A stretch of 7,000 nt of DNA from B13-G4 sp030606805 (lineage in GTDB: Bacteria; Desulfobacterota; Desulfobacteria; Desulfobacterales; ETH-SRB1), in NCBI GenBank assembly GCA_030606805.1, contig JAUWFS010000183.1, positions 1-7,000 of the forward strand, written 5' to 3'. Numbering within the stretch: position 1 is the stretch's first letter; every line of letters begins with the position of its first letter. Below the pieces are notes generated by a model. That model had not been told where the DNA came from and did not search any database. It saw nothing but the letters and a program-made list of their open reading frames with translations. Shown here piece by piece: positions 1-5,174 of this stretch. Both the position numbers and the translations under genes were made by a program.

Positions 1-96
1 AAGAAAAAAGAGTATTAATATCAGTTAGAAAAATTAAACGTTATGGCTTGAGTTTATCCTTTTAACAAAAATATACAAAAGTGCCTCTTTTTTCTT
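1..96. repeat. 12-bp inverted repeat with distant arms
   Basis: AAGAAAAAAGAG at 1-12 is the exact reverse complement of CTCTTTTTTCTT at 85-96. The arms are purine- and pyrimidine-rich and about 72 nt apart. The pair could be the end of a structure belonging to an element outside the window, but low-complexity arms can match by chance. No gene is visible between the arms. Confidence 0.3.
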
Positions 97-174
97 AATG
101 CTCACTAATACGCTCAAACAGTCAGCCGTTTTAAATTTAAATGCCTGCCACCTCTAATTGTTAACAAGTTACTT

Positions 175-203
175 TTGAGTTTTCAAATTTCTGAAAATAT
201 AAT
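175..203 (+). promoter_or_regulatory. Candidate sigma-70 promoter of rpmB
   Basis: TTGAGT (175-180) and TATAAT (198-203) are separated by exactly 17 nt, close to the housekeeping consensus. Transcription from it would begin near 209-211, which is inside the Shine-Dalgarno sequence AGGAG (207-211) of rpmB. The resulting leader would be only about 10 nt. A second, weaker pair further upstream (TTGAGT 48-53, TATACA 72-77, 18-nt spacer) would give a normal leader and may be the real start. Confidence 0.4.
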
Positions 204-219
204 TTTAGGAGAACTAATC

Positions 220-411
220 ATGTCAAGAATGTGTGAAATATGCGGAAAAAAGCCACTTGTAGGCAATAATGTCAGTCATGCCCACAATATAACAAAACGT
301 CGTTTTAAACCAAACCTTCAAAGAGTGCGCGCCATTCATAAAGGAAGGGTAAAAAGAATAGTGGTTTGCACCAGTTGTATAAGGTCGGGTTGTGTTGTAA
401 AAACGTCTTGA
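220..411 (+). CDS. rpmB: 50S ribosomal protein L28 (bL28), zinc-ribbon form
   Basis: This 63-residue protein is a structural component of the large ribosomal subunit. The start MSRMCEICGKKP, the central SHAHNITKRRFKPN segment and the basic character are typical of bL28. Two CxxC pairs, C5/C8 and C50/C53, make this the zinc-binding (C+) form of the protein. The ATG at 220 is chosen over an upstream in-frame TTG at 175 because it gives the normal family N-terminus and has AGGAG at 207-211, 8 nt upstream. The extra upstream residues match nothing in the family, and their DNA contains a -10-like TATAAT. The gene stands alone, convergent with folC. A C-terminus ending shortly after the second CxxC is normal for short bL28 proteins. 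Confidence 0.95.
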   Translation: MSRMCEICGKKPLVGNNVSHAHNITKRRFKPNLQRVRAIHKGRVKRIVVCTSCIRSGCVVKTS

Positions 412-624
412 TTGTCCACCCTATAACTTGTGACAAAATCGGAAAACGAGCCGACTTTCACAATGTATACAAAACCAAATCTAAAGCAGCAAAAAGCATC
501 CGACCTACTCCAAACAATAAAAGTGTAGTCAGTAACGTCACACCTGTAAATACGCAAACTACATGATATTGCTAAACAATTATGCCTTTCCTAAAAGGGA
601 ACTTCAGCCTAAAGCGTTACACAA
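412..624. other. Intergenic gap between convergent rpmB and folC
   Basis: I see no convincing gene here. Open frames exist on both strands, but they overlap rpmB out of frame, lack ribosome binding sites and resemble no known protein. A terminator would be expected between convergent genes. The only small hairpin is CCTTT (585-589) pairing with AAAGG (594-598), which has no U-tract on either strand, so how transcription ends here is not visible. Confidence 0.5.
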
Positions 625-1932
625 TTACCTGTTTTTTAATAGAAGAGAAGAGGCGGGACTTTTCTCAAAATATTCAATTGCTTCGCCGACCAGGTAAAGT
701 GAGCCGGCAATGCAGATTGCTTCGTTTTTAGGTGTTGTTTTAATGGCATGTTTTATGGCCTGGCTGACGTCGGGTATAATTTTTATATCTGTAATTATTT
801 CTTTTGCAGCAGAATAAAGCTTTTCAGGCGGCAGCGCCCGGTTTATCTTTGGCTGGGTTAATATGGCTCTATTGCAGACAGAGCAAAGTGTTTTAAGCAT
901 GGAAGAATAAGGCTTGTCATCCAGAATTCCTGCTATAAGTGTTATATTTCTGCCGGCAAGATTTTTGGACAGATATTTTACAAGTCTTCTTGTTGCAATT
1001 ATATTGTGCGCTCCGTCAAGGATTATCAGGGGATTTTCAGAAACTATATCCAGTCTTCCGGGCCAGCGGTTTTTTTCAAGCCCCTTTTTTATGCCGTTAA
1101 AAGAAAGTTCCGCCCTGCTTTTATTCAGCAGTTCGCATGCCGCAAGCACGAGCCCTGCATTGTCTATCTGGTAGTTCCCCTGCAAGCCAGTACGCAAATC
1201 GCGCCATGTATTTTCTATTCCAAAGTAGTTAAAAGTTTTGTTTTTATTCCTTCTTACTTTAAATTCATCTGCAAGACGAAAAAAAGGCGCTGACTTTTGT
1301 TTGGCAATATCTTTTAAAATTGAAACAGCGATTTTTTGTTTAGCACCTGTTACAACAGGTACGTTGTTTTTTATTATCCCGCCTTTTTCACCTGCAATTT
1401 GTTTTATGGTGTTTCCAAGATACATTCTGTGTTCAAGTGATATGTTGGAAATTATGGTAAGGGCAGGTTTTATGATGTTGGTTGCGTCAAGCCTTCCTCC
1501 CATTCCTGTTTCTATAACAGCCCAGTCCACTTTTTGTTTTCCAAATTCATAAAGCGCCATTGCAGTGGAGTATTCAAAAAAAGTCGACTCGCGTTTTCCT
1601 GTGGATATGTTTTTTAATGCTTCATATGCTTCAACAATATTTTTATCTGAAACAGGCTGGTTGTTTATTTGTATTCTTTCATTAAAACGAACAAGATGAG
1701 GTGAAGTATAAAGACCTACCTTGTAGTTTGATTCCTTAAGAATTGAAGCAATGGAGGATGCAATTGATCCTTTACCGTTTGTTCCAGCCACATGAATGCA
1801 TGAGAACTTGTCCTGAGGATTTCCCAGGCCATGCAGCATGCTTTTGATGGTTGAAAGGCCGAGTTTGATCCCAAACCTTCTCAGGCCGTACATGGTCTGA
1901 ATACATTTATTGTAATGTTTCTTTGTGTTCAT
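625..1932 (-). CDS. folC: Bifunctional folylpolyglutamate synthase / dihydrofolate synthase
   Basis: This cytoplasmic Mur-ligase-family enzyme makes dihydrofolate from dihydropteroate and L-glutamate, then adds further glutamates to folates, using ATP. With the ATG at 1932 it has 435 residues, the normal length. The ATP-binding loop GTNGKGS is at residues 50-56, the folate loop TSPHLVRFNERI at 76-87, ETGMGGRLDATN at 141-152, and AGEKGGIIK near 180-188 with the lysine that is normally carbamylated. The C-terminal domain starts around RWPGRLDIV (289-297), followed by ILDGAHN (304-310). All key motifs are present. A TTG seven codons upstream (1953) is also possible, but it lies inside the rpsU terminator. 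The ATG start aligns well with the family but lacks an obvious Shine-Dalgarno sequence. The gene follows rpsU with 66 nt between them and probably depends on readthrough. Confidence 0.95.
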   Translation of the reverse strand: MNTKKHYNKCIQTMYGLRRFGIKLGLSTIKSMLHGLGNPQDKFSCIHVAGTNGKGSIASSIASILKESNYKVGLYTSPHLVRFNERIQINNQPVSDKNIVEAYEALKNISTGKRESTFFEYSTAMALYEFGKQKVDWAVIETGMGGRLDATNIIKPALTIISNISLEHRMYLGNTIKQIAGEKGGIIKNNVPVVTGAKQKIAVSILKDIAKQKSAPFFRLADEFKVRRNKNKTFNYFGIENTWRDLRTGLQGNYQIDNAGLVLAACELLNKSRAELSFNGIKKGLEKNRWPGRLDIVSENPLIILDGAHNIIATRRLVKYLSKNLAGRNITLIAGILDDKPYSSMLKTLCSVCNRAILTQPKINRALPPEKLYSAAKEIITDIKIIPDVSQAIKHAIKTTPKNEAICIAGSLYLVGEAIEYFEKSPASSLLLKNR

Positions 1933-1938
1933 AGTAAC

Positions 1939-1975
1939 AAAAAAACCCGACAAAAATTAATATTCCTGCCGGGTT
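1939..1975 (-). terminator. Rho-independent terminator after rpsU
   Basis: On the - strand, AACCCGGCA (1967-1975) pairs with TGTCGGGTT (1944-1952), giving nine pairs including one G-U. Seven U residues follow, encoded at 1939-1945. The loop is about 14 nt. It ends rpsU transcripts 24 nt past the rpsU stop and just before the folC ATG, so it should act as an attenuating terminator for folC. It contains the alternative folC TTG codon. Confidence 0.8.
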
Positions 1976-1998
1976 CGAGTTCCTTGTTTTTAACCTTG

Positions 1999-2199
1999 TT
2001 ATCTGTATCTTTTAGAAGCCGTAATCCTCTGTCTTCTTAAGGCTTCGCGCTGCTTGCGACGTTTGTGCTCGCTTGGCTTTTCATAGCTTTTTTTCAGCTT
2101 CAGCCTTTTAAAAAGGCCGTCATTCTGAATCTTCTTTTTCAGAATGCGCATAGCCTTTTCAAGGTCATTGTCGTAAACCTTGACTTGTATTTCCTTCAA
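1999..2199 (-). CDS. rpsU: 30S ribosomal protein S21 (bS21)
   Basis: This small basic protein (66 residues) of the 30S subunit takes part in translation initiation. The pattern VKVYDNDLEKAMRILKKKIQ, then GLFKRLKLKKSYEKPSEHK, then an arginine/lysine-rich tail, is diagnostic for bS21. The C-terminal tail is longer than in the shortest family members. The start is TTG at 2199. AGGAG sits directly before it (2201-2205) with only one base between, too close for normal use. The G-rich run further upstream (2208-2212 on the + strand) is better placed at 8 nt. No other start codon fits the family length. rpsU lies upstream of folC and downstream of the adk terminator. The only promoter candidate I see is a TATACT -10-like site (2244-2249, - strand) with a poor -35. 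Confidence 0.93.
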   Translation of the reverse strand: MKEIQVKVYDNDLEKAMRILKKKIQNDGLFKRLKLKKSYEKPSEHKRRKQREALRRQRITASKRYR

Positions 2200-2312
2200 A
2201 CTCCTCGCCCCCTTCTTTACATCAAACGAATATATACAACCTAAGTATAAAAAATCTCCGATGTTTTTTAACTTAATTTTTTAGTATAAATAATTTTTAA
2301 TCACATGGCAAG

Positions 2313-2353
2313 AAAAAATGTGTTCGGGTTTTAAATTTAAGACCCGAACACAT
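2313..2353 (-). terminator. Strong Rho-independent terminator of adk
   Basis: ATGTGTTCGGGT (2318-2329) and ACCCGAACACAT (2342-2353) form a perfect 12-bp stem. The bases between are themselves largely self-complementary (TTAAATTTAA). On the - strand the stem is followed by six U residues, encoded by the A-run at 2313-2318. It lies about 50 nt past the adk stop and separates adk from rpsU. Confidence 0.85.
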
Positions 2354-2366
2354 ACAGGGACCAGGT

Positions 2367-2393
2367 AATTTAGGTTTTAATATAACCTGAATT
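2367..2393. repeat. Second hairpin just after the adk stop
   Basis: AATTTAGGTT (2367-2376) pairs with AACCTGAATT (2384-2393), ten pairs including one G-U, around a 7-nt loop. It has no U-tract on either strand. It lies 10 nt past the adk stop and could protect the transcript 3' end or slow the polymerase ahead of the terminator. Its function is not established. Confidence 0.35.
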
Positions 2394-2402
2394 GAGTCTT
2401 TT

Positions 2403-3074
2403 CTACAGTTTTGAAATAAGCTCTGCTGTAACTGATTTTATGTCTGCAGCACCGTCCAGAGTAATGTATTTAATGGATCCGACTTGTGCGAGGTCTTTGA
2501 AATAATAGGCTGCTGCAAGTGTGCCGGTGTCTGAGTCATAGTAAATGCCGTGGCGTTTGTCGATGGCTCCCTCATCCTGATCGTCGGCTCTTTTGGATAA
2601 AGCACCGCCGCATACCCGGCATTTGTCTCCATCAGGTTTAATTGCATCAATAAAGATATTATTGGGATGGTTGTTGTCATTTGCGCAGAGCCTGCGACCC
2701 ATGATTCTGTCTTTGGCAATCTGGCGGTCAAGGAGTATTTCCACAACAATATCAAGGCTCATGTTTTCTGCTTTGAGAGCTTCATCAAGCTTTATTGCCT
2801 GGTTCTTATTTCTTGGAAAGCCGTCGAGTAGCCAGCCGACTTTACAATCATCTTGCTTCAGGCGGTCGAGTATCATTGGTATTGTAATTTCGTCTGGTAC
2901 TAATTCGCCTTTGTCGATATATTCCTTGGCCTGTTTGCCAAGTTCTGTGCCGCCCTTGATATTGTCACGGAAAATAGCGCCTGATTCAATGTGGGCAGCA
3001 TTGTATTTATCTTTTACAATAGCTCCCTGAGTTCCTTTTCCGCTGCCGTTTGGACCAAAAAACAAAATGTTCAT
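2403..3074 (-). CDS. adk: Adenylate kinase
   Basis: This cytoplasmic enzyme catalyses AMP + ATP to 2 ADP and maintains adenylate balance. Its 223 residues match the long-LID class. The P-loop GPNGSGKGT is at residues 7-15, the AMP-site segment SGAIFR at 31-36 (many homologues have SGD here), DGFPR at 84-88, and GRRLC at 126-130. The LID runs from about 128 to 165 and contains C130, H136, C152 and C155, ending in KRADDQDE. The classic four-cysteine zinc site is not obvious: only one residue of the first CxxC pair is present, with H136 a possible substitute. The start is ATG at 3074, with AAGGAG about 7 nt upstream. The gene is monocistronic, with its own promoter and terminator. SGAIFR and this LID type are what I associate with sulfate-reducing Desulfobacterota. 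Confidence 0.95.
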   Translation of the reverse strand: MNILFFGPNGSGKGTQGAIVKDKYNAAHIESGAIFRDNIKGGTELGKQAKEYIDKGELVPDEITIPMILDRLKQDDCKVGWLLDGFPRNKNQAIKLDEALKAENMSLDIVVEILLDRQIAKDRIMGRRLCANDNNHPNNIFIDAIKPDGDKCRVCGGALSKRADDQDEGAIDKRHGIYYDSDTGTLAAAYYFKDLAQVGSIKYITLDGAADIKSVTAELISKL

Positions 3075-3116
3075 AAAATTCTCCTTTCGATGTAGTAATG
3101 TTTTGTTATAATTTAC

Positions 3117-3196
3117 GGATGTTAAAATCAGATAGCTTCCCGCTAACTCCTTTGCTGGCTATTTGTTTTTGTTAAATCCGAAGCCGTCGAACATCC
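3117..3196 (-). promoter_or_regulatory. Possible structured 5' leader of adk
   Basis: In the adk transcript, GGATGTT (3190-3196) can pair with AACATCC (3117-3123), closing an 80-nt domain. Inside it, ATAGC can pair with GCTAT, and GGCTTC can alternatively pair with GAAGCT, so two foldings that share the GAAGCTAT segment compete. I do not recognise a known riboswitch core. It lies between the promoter and the ribosome binding site in a leader of about 120 nt, unusually long for adk. Confidence 0.35.
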
Positions 3197-3200
3197 TTTT

Positions 3201-3227
3201 ATTATAGAAATAGGTGTGTAATGTCAA
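3201..3227 (-). promoter_or_regulatory. Sigma-70 promoter of adk
   Basis: On the - strand, a perfect TTGACA (3222-3227) is followed by TATAAT (3201-3206) with a 15-nt spacer. The overlapping TAATAA gives a 17-nt spacer. Transcription would start near 3193-3196, at the first base of the foldable leader. It is the best promoter match in the window. Confidence 0.65.
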
Positions 3228-3239
3228 GAGAATGAAGAT

Positions 3240-3383
3240 TTAATCAGAATTCAATAAGTTTTTTACCAGCGACAATGCTTCCTGTATGGTTTTTATCTGA
3301 TTTGAAAGCATCGCTTCTTCAACTTTGAGTACAATTTTTTTGAATAATGGAGAAGGAAAACTATATCCATCTCTAGAAGCCGG
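3240..3383 (-). pseudogene. Tail of an unidentified coding frame
   Basis: A 47-codon open frame follows an in-frame TGA (3384-3386) and ends in TAA. Its composition is protein-like and it ends in a helical segment with LFKKIVLKVEEAMLSNQ and IQEALSLVKNLLNSD. There is no good start: the only ATG comes midway and its upstream GAAGAAGCG is a poor ribosome binding site. It begins right beside the lone CRISPR-type repeat. I read it as the 3' remnant of a lost gene, but I do not recognise the family. The first 36 or so bases could instead be a leftover spacer. Confidence 0.35.
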
Positions 3384-3389
3384 TCATTA

Positions 3390-3426
3390 GTTTCAATCCT
3401 TGTTTTAATGGAATCTTCTCTTCAAT
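3390..3426 (-). CRISPR. Single CRISPR-type repeat (orphan)
   Basis: The 37-nt segment reads, on the - strand, ATTGAAGAGAAG at its 5' end, then ATTCCATTAAAAC, then AAGGATTGAAAC at its 3' end. The ATTGAAAC terminus, the length and the AT-rich centre are typical of type I-B, I-A and III repeats, which often begin GTTTCAATCC when read on the other strand. Only one copy occurs in the window, so there is no array here. It lies downstream of cas3 and cas4 on the same strand, where an array would be expected. The call rests on similarity to remembered repeats; without a second copy it cannot be proved from this sequence. Confidence 0.55.
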
Positions 3427-3541
3427 CTCGATTTCGCTTTTTATCCTGCAATACTTGCAGGTTATATTTTATTTCAAATGCTGATAATCGCGCTTTTAAG
3501 GCTTTGATAGCCCACTTTTCAGTCTGTTTCCACCACGCCAT
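3422..3541 (-). CDS. Small ORF (39 aa) with consensus ribosome binding site
   Basis: ATG at 3541 begins MAWWKQTEKWAIKALKARLS and the frame ends in YNLQVLQDKKRNRD. AGGAGG (3553-3558) lies 11 nt upstream, the best ribosome binding site in the island. The product would be a basic, mostly helical peptide. Its KALKARLSAFEIKYNL stretch loosely recalls the helix before the KYG motif of TumA-like antitoxins; this is weak inference. The stop codon lies inside the lone CRISPR-type repeat. Shifted one base, the frame continues for about 22 more codons through the repeat (IEIEEKIPLKQGLK), so this could be a frameshifted longer gene. It could also be a fragment, or a real small gene. Confidence 0.35.
   Translation of the reverse strand: MAWWKQTEKWAIKALKARLSAFEIKYNLQVLQDKKRNRD
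3429..3466. repeat. 38-bp repeat, copy 1, with palindromic core
   Basis: This matches 5647-5684 at 33 of 38 positions without gaps. The core CCTGCAATACTTGCAGG (3445-3461) is a perfect inverted repeat with 7-bp arms and a 3-nt centre. On the - strand it encodes the C-terminus of the 39-aa ORF (YNLQVLQDKKR). It lies 2 nt from the CRISPR-type repeat. Confidence 0.75.
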
Positions 3542-3548
3542 AGTATAA

Positions 3549-3695
3549 TTAACCTCCTGATTTGACGTTATTAATTGACCAAACATCTTTATTTTTAAAT
3601 ATTTTTACTCCAAGAACAATTCTTTCTCGAACAATTGTAATGCCAGCCCACTGCCTCCACCCAGATAAAACATTTTCAAATGAGGGGCCAATAAT
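3549..3695 (-). pseudogene. Open frame overlapping the AbiEii fragment, coding-like 3' half
   Basis: A 48-codon open frame has no acceptable start and ends in TAA 7 nt before the 39-aa ORF. Its 3' half (VRERIVLGVKIF, then KNKDVWSINNVKSGG) has protein-like composition. Its final glycine codons supply the AGGAGG used by the next ORF, a common arrangement in operons. The 5' half overlaps the AbiEii-like frame, which is the better candidate there. I infer that a deletion joined the front of abiEii to the back of another, unidentified gene near position 3630. Confidence 0.25.
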
Positions 3696-3739
3696 TCAAT
3701 TACAGGTATTGCTTTTGCTGATAATACTTCCTTAAACAT
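3605..3739 (-). pseudogene. Truncated AbiEii-family nucleotidyltransferase toxin (N-terminus only)
   Basis: The 44-codon frame starts at ATG 3739, with GAGG at 3744-3747. It contains IPVIELLAPHLKMFYLGGG followed by SGLALQL, which matches the first strand and glycine loop (FYLxGGTxLAL) of AbiEii/AbiGii-type nucleotidyltransferases. Full-length members run to roughly 200-300 residues and continue with a GHRxSxDxDxF catalytic stretch. Here that is replaced by FEKELFLE and a stop, so the aspartates are missing and the product cannot be catalytic. The start overlaps the end of the DUF6922-like gene by 40 nt, as expected for a coupled antitoxin-toxin pair. A deletion after codon 36 is the simplest explanation. 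Confidence 0.6.
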
Positions 3740-3993
3740 GCTACCTCGCTAAAAGGAATACTAAATTTTACTGCCCAGTATTTTCCGGTTTTGGGAAACA
3801 TCCCTCTTCTGGTTCGAATTGTCTCTATAATTTTCTCATCAGGATACAATTTTCTGATTTTTCGCACGTCTTCAATATCGCCATAATCCAAAACCCTGGC
3901 AATTACATAAGCAGCATGTTTATCTATATCTATTTCATCCGCATCCCAGAAAAAAGATGGACGAAAAATCAATTTAACATTAATTTTTTGCAT
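3700..3993 (-). CDS. DUF6922-like protein, probable partner of AbiEii-type toxin
   Basis: The 97-residue protein has the pattern FFWDADEIDIDKHAAYVIARVL (split here as FFWDADEID at 15-23 and KHAAYVIARVL at 25-35), a middle section RKLYPDEKIIETIR, and a C-terminal KYWAVKFSIPFSEVACL. This resembles DUF6922, whose genes I recall lying just upstream of AbiEii-family nucleotidyltransferases; the truncated one here fits that pairing. An antitoxin or DNA-binding role is inference. ATG at 3993 is preferred, with AAGGGG at 4004-4009. An upstream GTG at 4059 would add 22 residues that match nothing in the family. With its partner broken, the gene may be a relic, although its own frame is intact. It follows cas4 by 102 nt. 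Confidence 0.65.
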   Translation of the reverse strand: MQKINVKLIFRPSFFWDADEIDIDKHAAYVIARVLDYGDIEDVRKIRKLYPDEKIIETIRTRRGMFPKTGKYWAVKFSIPFSEVACLRKYYQQKQYL

Positions 3994-4095
3994 ATATAGT
4001 TTTCCCCTTAAACTGCCCCGCATCAACCTGTCTGGTTTCGTGTAATCTGCGCTTGCCACGTAGGTCCGGAAGATCGTACTGGGGTAATCTGTGGA

Positions 4096-4695
4096 TCAAA
4101 TAGTGCTTTCGCATAAATTTCTATAACAGCAATCAAGGCAGCGCTGCTTGTATTTTGTCGGCTTTGGATAAATCCCCTTCTGAACAACATTGGTAAGATC
4201 GCTGATTATAATATCCAATTCCAGATACATCCTCTCCGTAATAGGCACTTCTACCAGTTTATTCCTGCTTCGAGTATAAATGATAAAACCTCTTTTTACC
4301 GGCACATTATAATTTTCTTGTATCAACTGTCCATAGAACGTCAACTGATATTTGTGATTCTTGAATGTTCGCTCCTTGTATTCTGCGTATTTATAATCAA
4401 GCGGAGCCGCTGTCCCATCATCCACAAAAAGTATTTCATCAACAATTCCCCTGATACCCCGTGCAGATGAAAGATAGACCGAAGATTTCCGTTCAATGCA
4501 TCCCAACTTTTTTCTCAAGTAAGCTGGATTTATCCTCTGCTTGTCATCATGGACATCTCGACCTTTCTGAACCTTAAACCGTTTTTCCTCATGTTGCGGA
4601 ATATCAAGATAATTTTCAAAATAAATAAATCTCGGGCAAAACAGATATTCCAGGATATCAGATGCTGTTATGGAAAAAGCGGTTTGTTCAATCAA
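4096..4695 (-). CDS. cas4: CRISPR-associated exonuclease Cas4
   Basis: Cas4 is a RecB-type nuclease with an iron-sulfur cluster that trims prespacers and checks the PAM before Cas1-Cas2 integrates them. The 199 residues are normal for the family. C20 (in LFCPRFIYFEN) with C186, C189 and C195 (CLDCCYRNLC) would bind the 4Fe-4S cluster. H49, D86 (GIVDEILF), D100 and K102 (PLDYKY) form the nuclease site, and Q117-Y121 (QLTFY) is the following QhxxY motif. All are present, so the enzyme should be functional. The start is TTG at 4695, with GAGG 5 nt upstream. It lies on the same strand as cas3, but a toxin-antitoxin operon separates them, and no cas1 or cas2 follows, which is unusual because Cas4 works with Cas1-Cas2. 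Confidence 0.9.
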   Translation of the reverse strand: MIEQTAFSITASDILEYLFCPRFIYFENYLDIPQHEEKRFKVQKGRDVHDDKQRINPAYLRKKLGCIERKSSVYLSSARGIRGIVDEILFVDDGTAAPLDYKYAEYKERTFKNHKYQLTFYGQLIQENYNVPVKRGFIIYTRSRNKLVEVPITERMYLELDIIISDLTNVVQKGIYPKPTKYKQRCLDCCYRNLCESTI

Positions 4696-4739
4696 ATTAT
4701 CCTCTCACCTGTCTCTATTATTTCTTTGATATACGGGTT

Positions 4740-4776
4740 GGGGGGGCCCGATGCCCCAGTAAATCGGGAATCCCGA
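4740..4776. repeat. GC-rich nested hairpins between the toxin gene and cas4
   Basis: A run of seven G begins a GC-rich patch in otherwise AT-rich DNA. GGGGC (4743-4747) pairs with GCCCC (4753-4757). Alternatively CCCGAT (4747-4752) pairs with ATCGGG (4763-4768). TCGGG (4764-4768) also pairs with CCCGA (4772-4776). No U-tract follows. GC-rich sequence continues to about 4800. It may be a remnant of a mobile element or a transcript-end structure; I do not recognise it. Confidence 0.4.
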
Positions 4777-4814
4777 AATTGACCGAGAATGTGCCGAGAA
4801 AGCCTATCATGCAT

Positions 4815-5174
4815 TTATTTTTTTACTTTGCTTCTTACAAATTCCATAAAGGCTCGAAATCCATCAATAACGGCTAAAGGAAAAGGCGAAGATGTTACAT
4901 TTTTTTGTGAGCCTTTGTGAAAATGATATGGAAATGTGGATACATTTTTCCAGCTTTTATCAGGAAAGTTGTCGTATCTAAAAACAGCCCCTGCTGCATC
5001 TCTGCATTCCCAGTGAAAACCAAATTTGCCAGGTAAACTTTTTGATAAGTTAACATCTATAAAGCTGTTATCTATCAGAATAATTCTTAACTTGCAGGTA
5101 ATCATAAAAGATTCTTTTACAATATCAAAAAATTCCACTTCAGCAATTCTTTTTAAATCAACAATTGTTGCCAT
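4815..5174 (-). CDS. tumE: TumE-family (DUF6516) toxin
   Basis: The 119-residue protein fits the DUF6516 family, named TumE for its toxin role in a type II toxin-antitoxin pair. The visible pattern is RIILIDNSFIDVNLS (30-44), FGFHWE (51-56), VFRYDN (64-69) and VSTFPYHFHKGSQKNV (78-93), with the conserved HFH segment. The molecular target is not something I can state. ATG at 5174 overlaps the antitoxin TGA by one base (TGATG), and AAGGA precedes it, so translation is probably coupled. It lies between cas3 and cas4 on the same strand; its downstream neighbour cas4 begins 120 nt later, beyond the GC-rich hairpins. Confidence 0.75.
   Translation of the reverse strand: MATIVDLKRIAEVEFFDIVKESFMITCKLRIILIDNSFIDVNLSKSLPGKFGFHWECRDAAGAVFRYDNFPDKSWKNVSTFPYHFHKGSQKNVTSSPFPLAVIDGFRAFMEFVRSKVKK

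Noticed and set aside
336..566. Open frames on both strands at the end of rpmB and in the following gap
   Set aside because: They overlap rpmB out of frame, have no ribosome binding sites and resemble no protein family.
1315..1330. ATTGAAAC inside folC, resembling the end of the CRISPR-type repeat
   Set aside because: Only these eight bases match, the rest of the repeat is absent, and the site is inside a conserved gene.
914..1552. Three + strand open frames inside folC
   Set aside because: folC is unambiguous on the other strand, and these are antisense shadows with no family features.
2438..3030. Alternative frames on both strands inside adk
   Set aside because: adk explains the whole stretch, and the others have no start signals or motifs.
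3436..3470. The palindrome CCTGCAATACTTGCAGG as a Rho-independent terminator
   Set aside because: The - strand is followed by A-rich sequence, and the + strand by an interrupted T-rich stretch with no gene to end. The repeated nature of the element is a better description.
3702..4695. cas4 and the DUF6922-like gene share a reading frame across the cas4 TGA, suggesting a readthrough fusion
   Set aside because: Both proteins are complete by family comparison, and the linking residues match nothing. The DUF6922-like gene has its own AAGGGG and ATG, so the shared frame is chance (one in three).
4549..4877. + strand open frames across the cas4 start and the GC-rich patch
   Set aside because: They are mostly antisense to cas4 and the toxin gene, with no ribosome binding site or recognisable motif.
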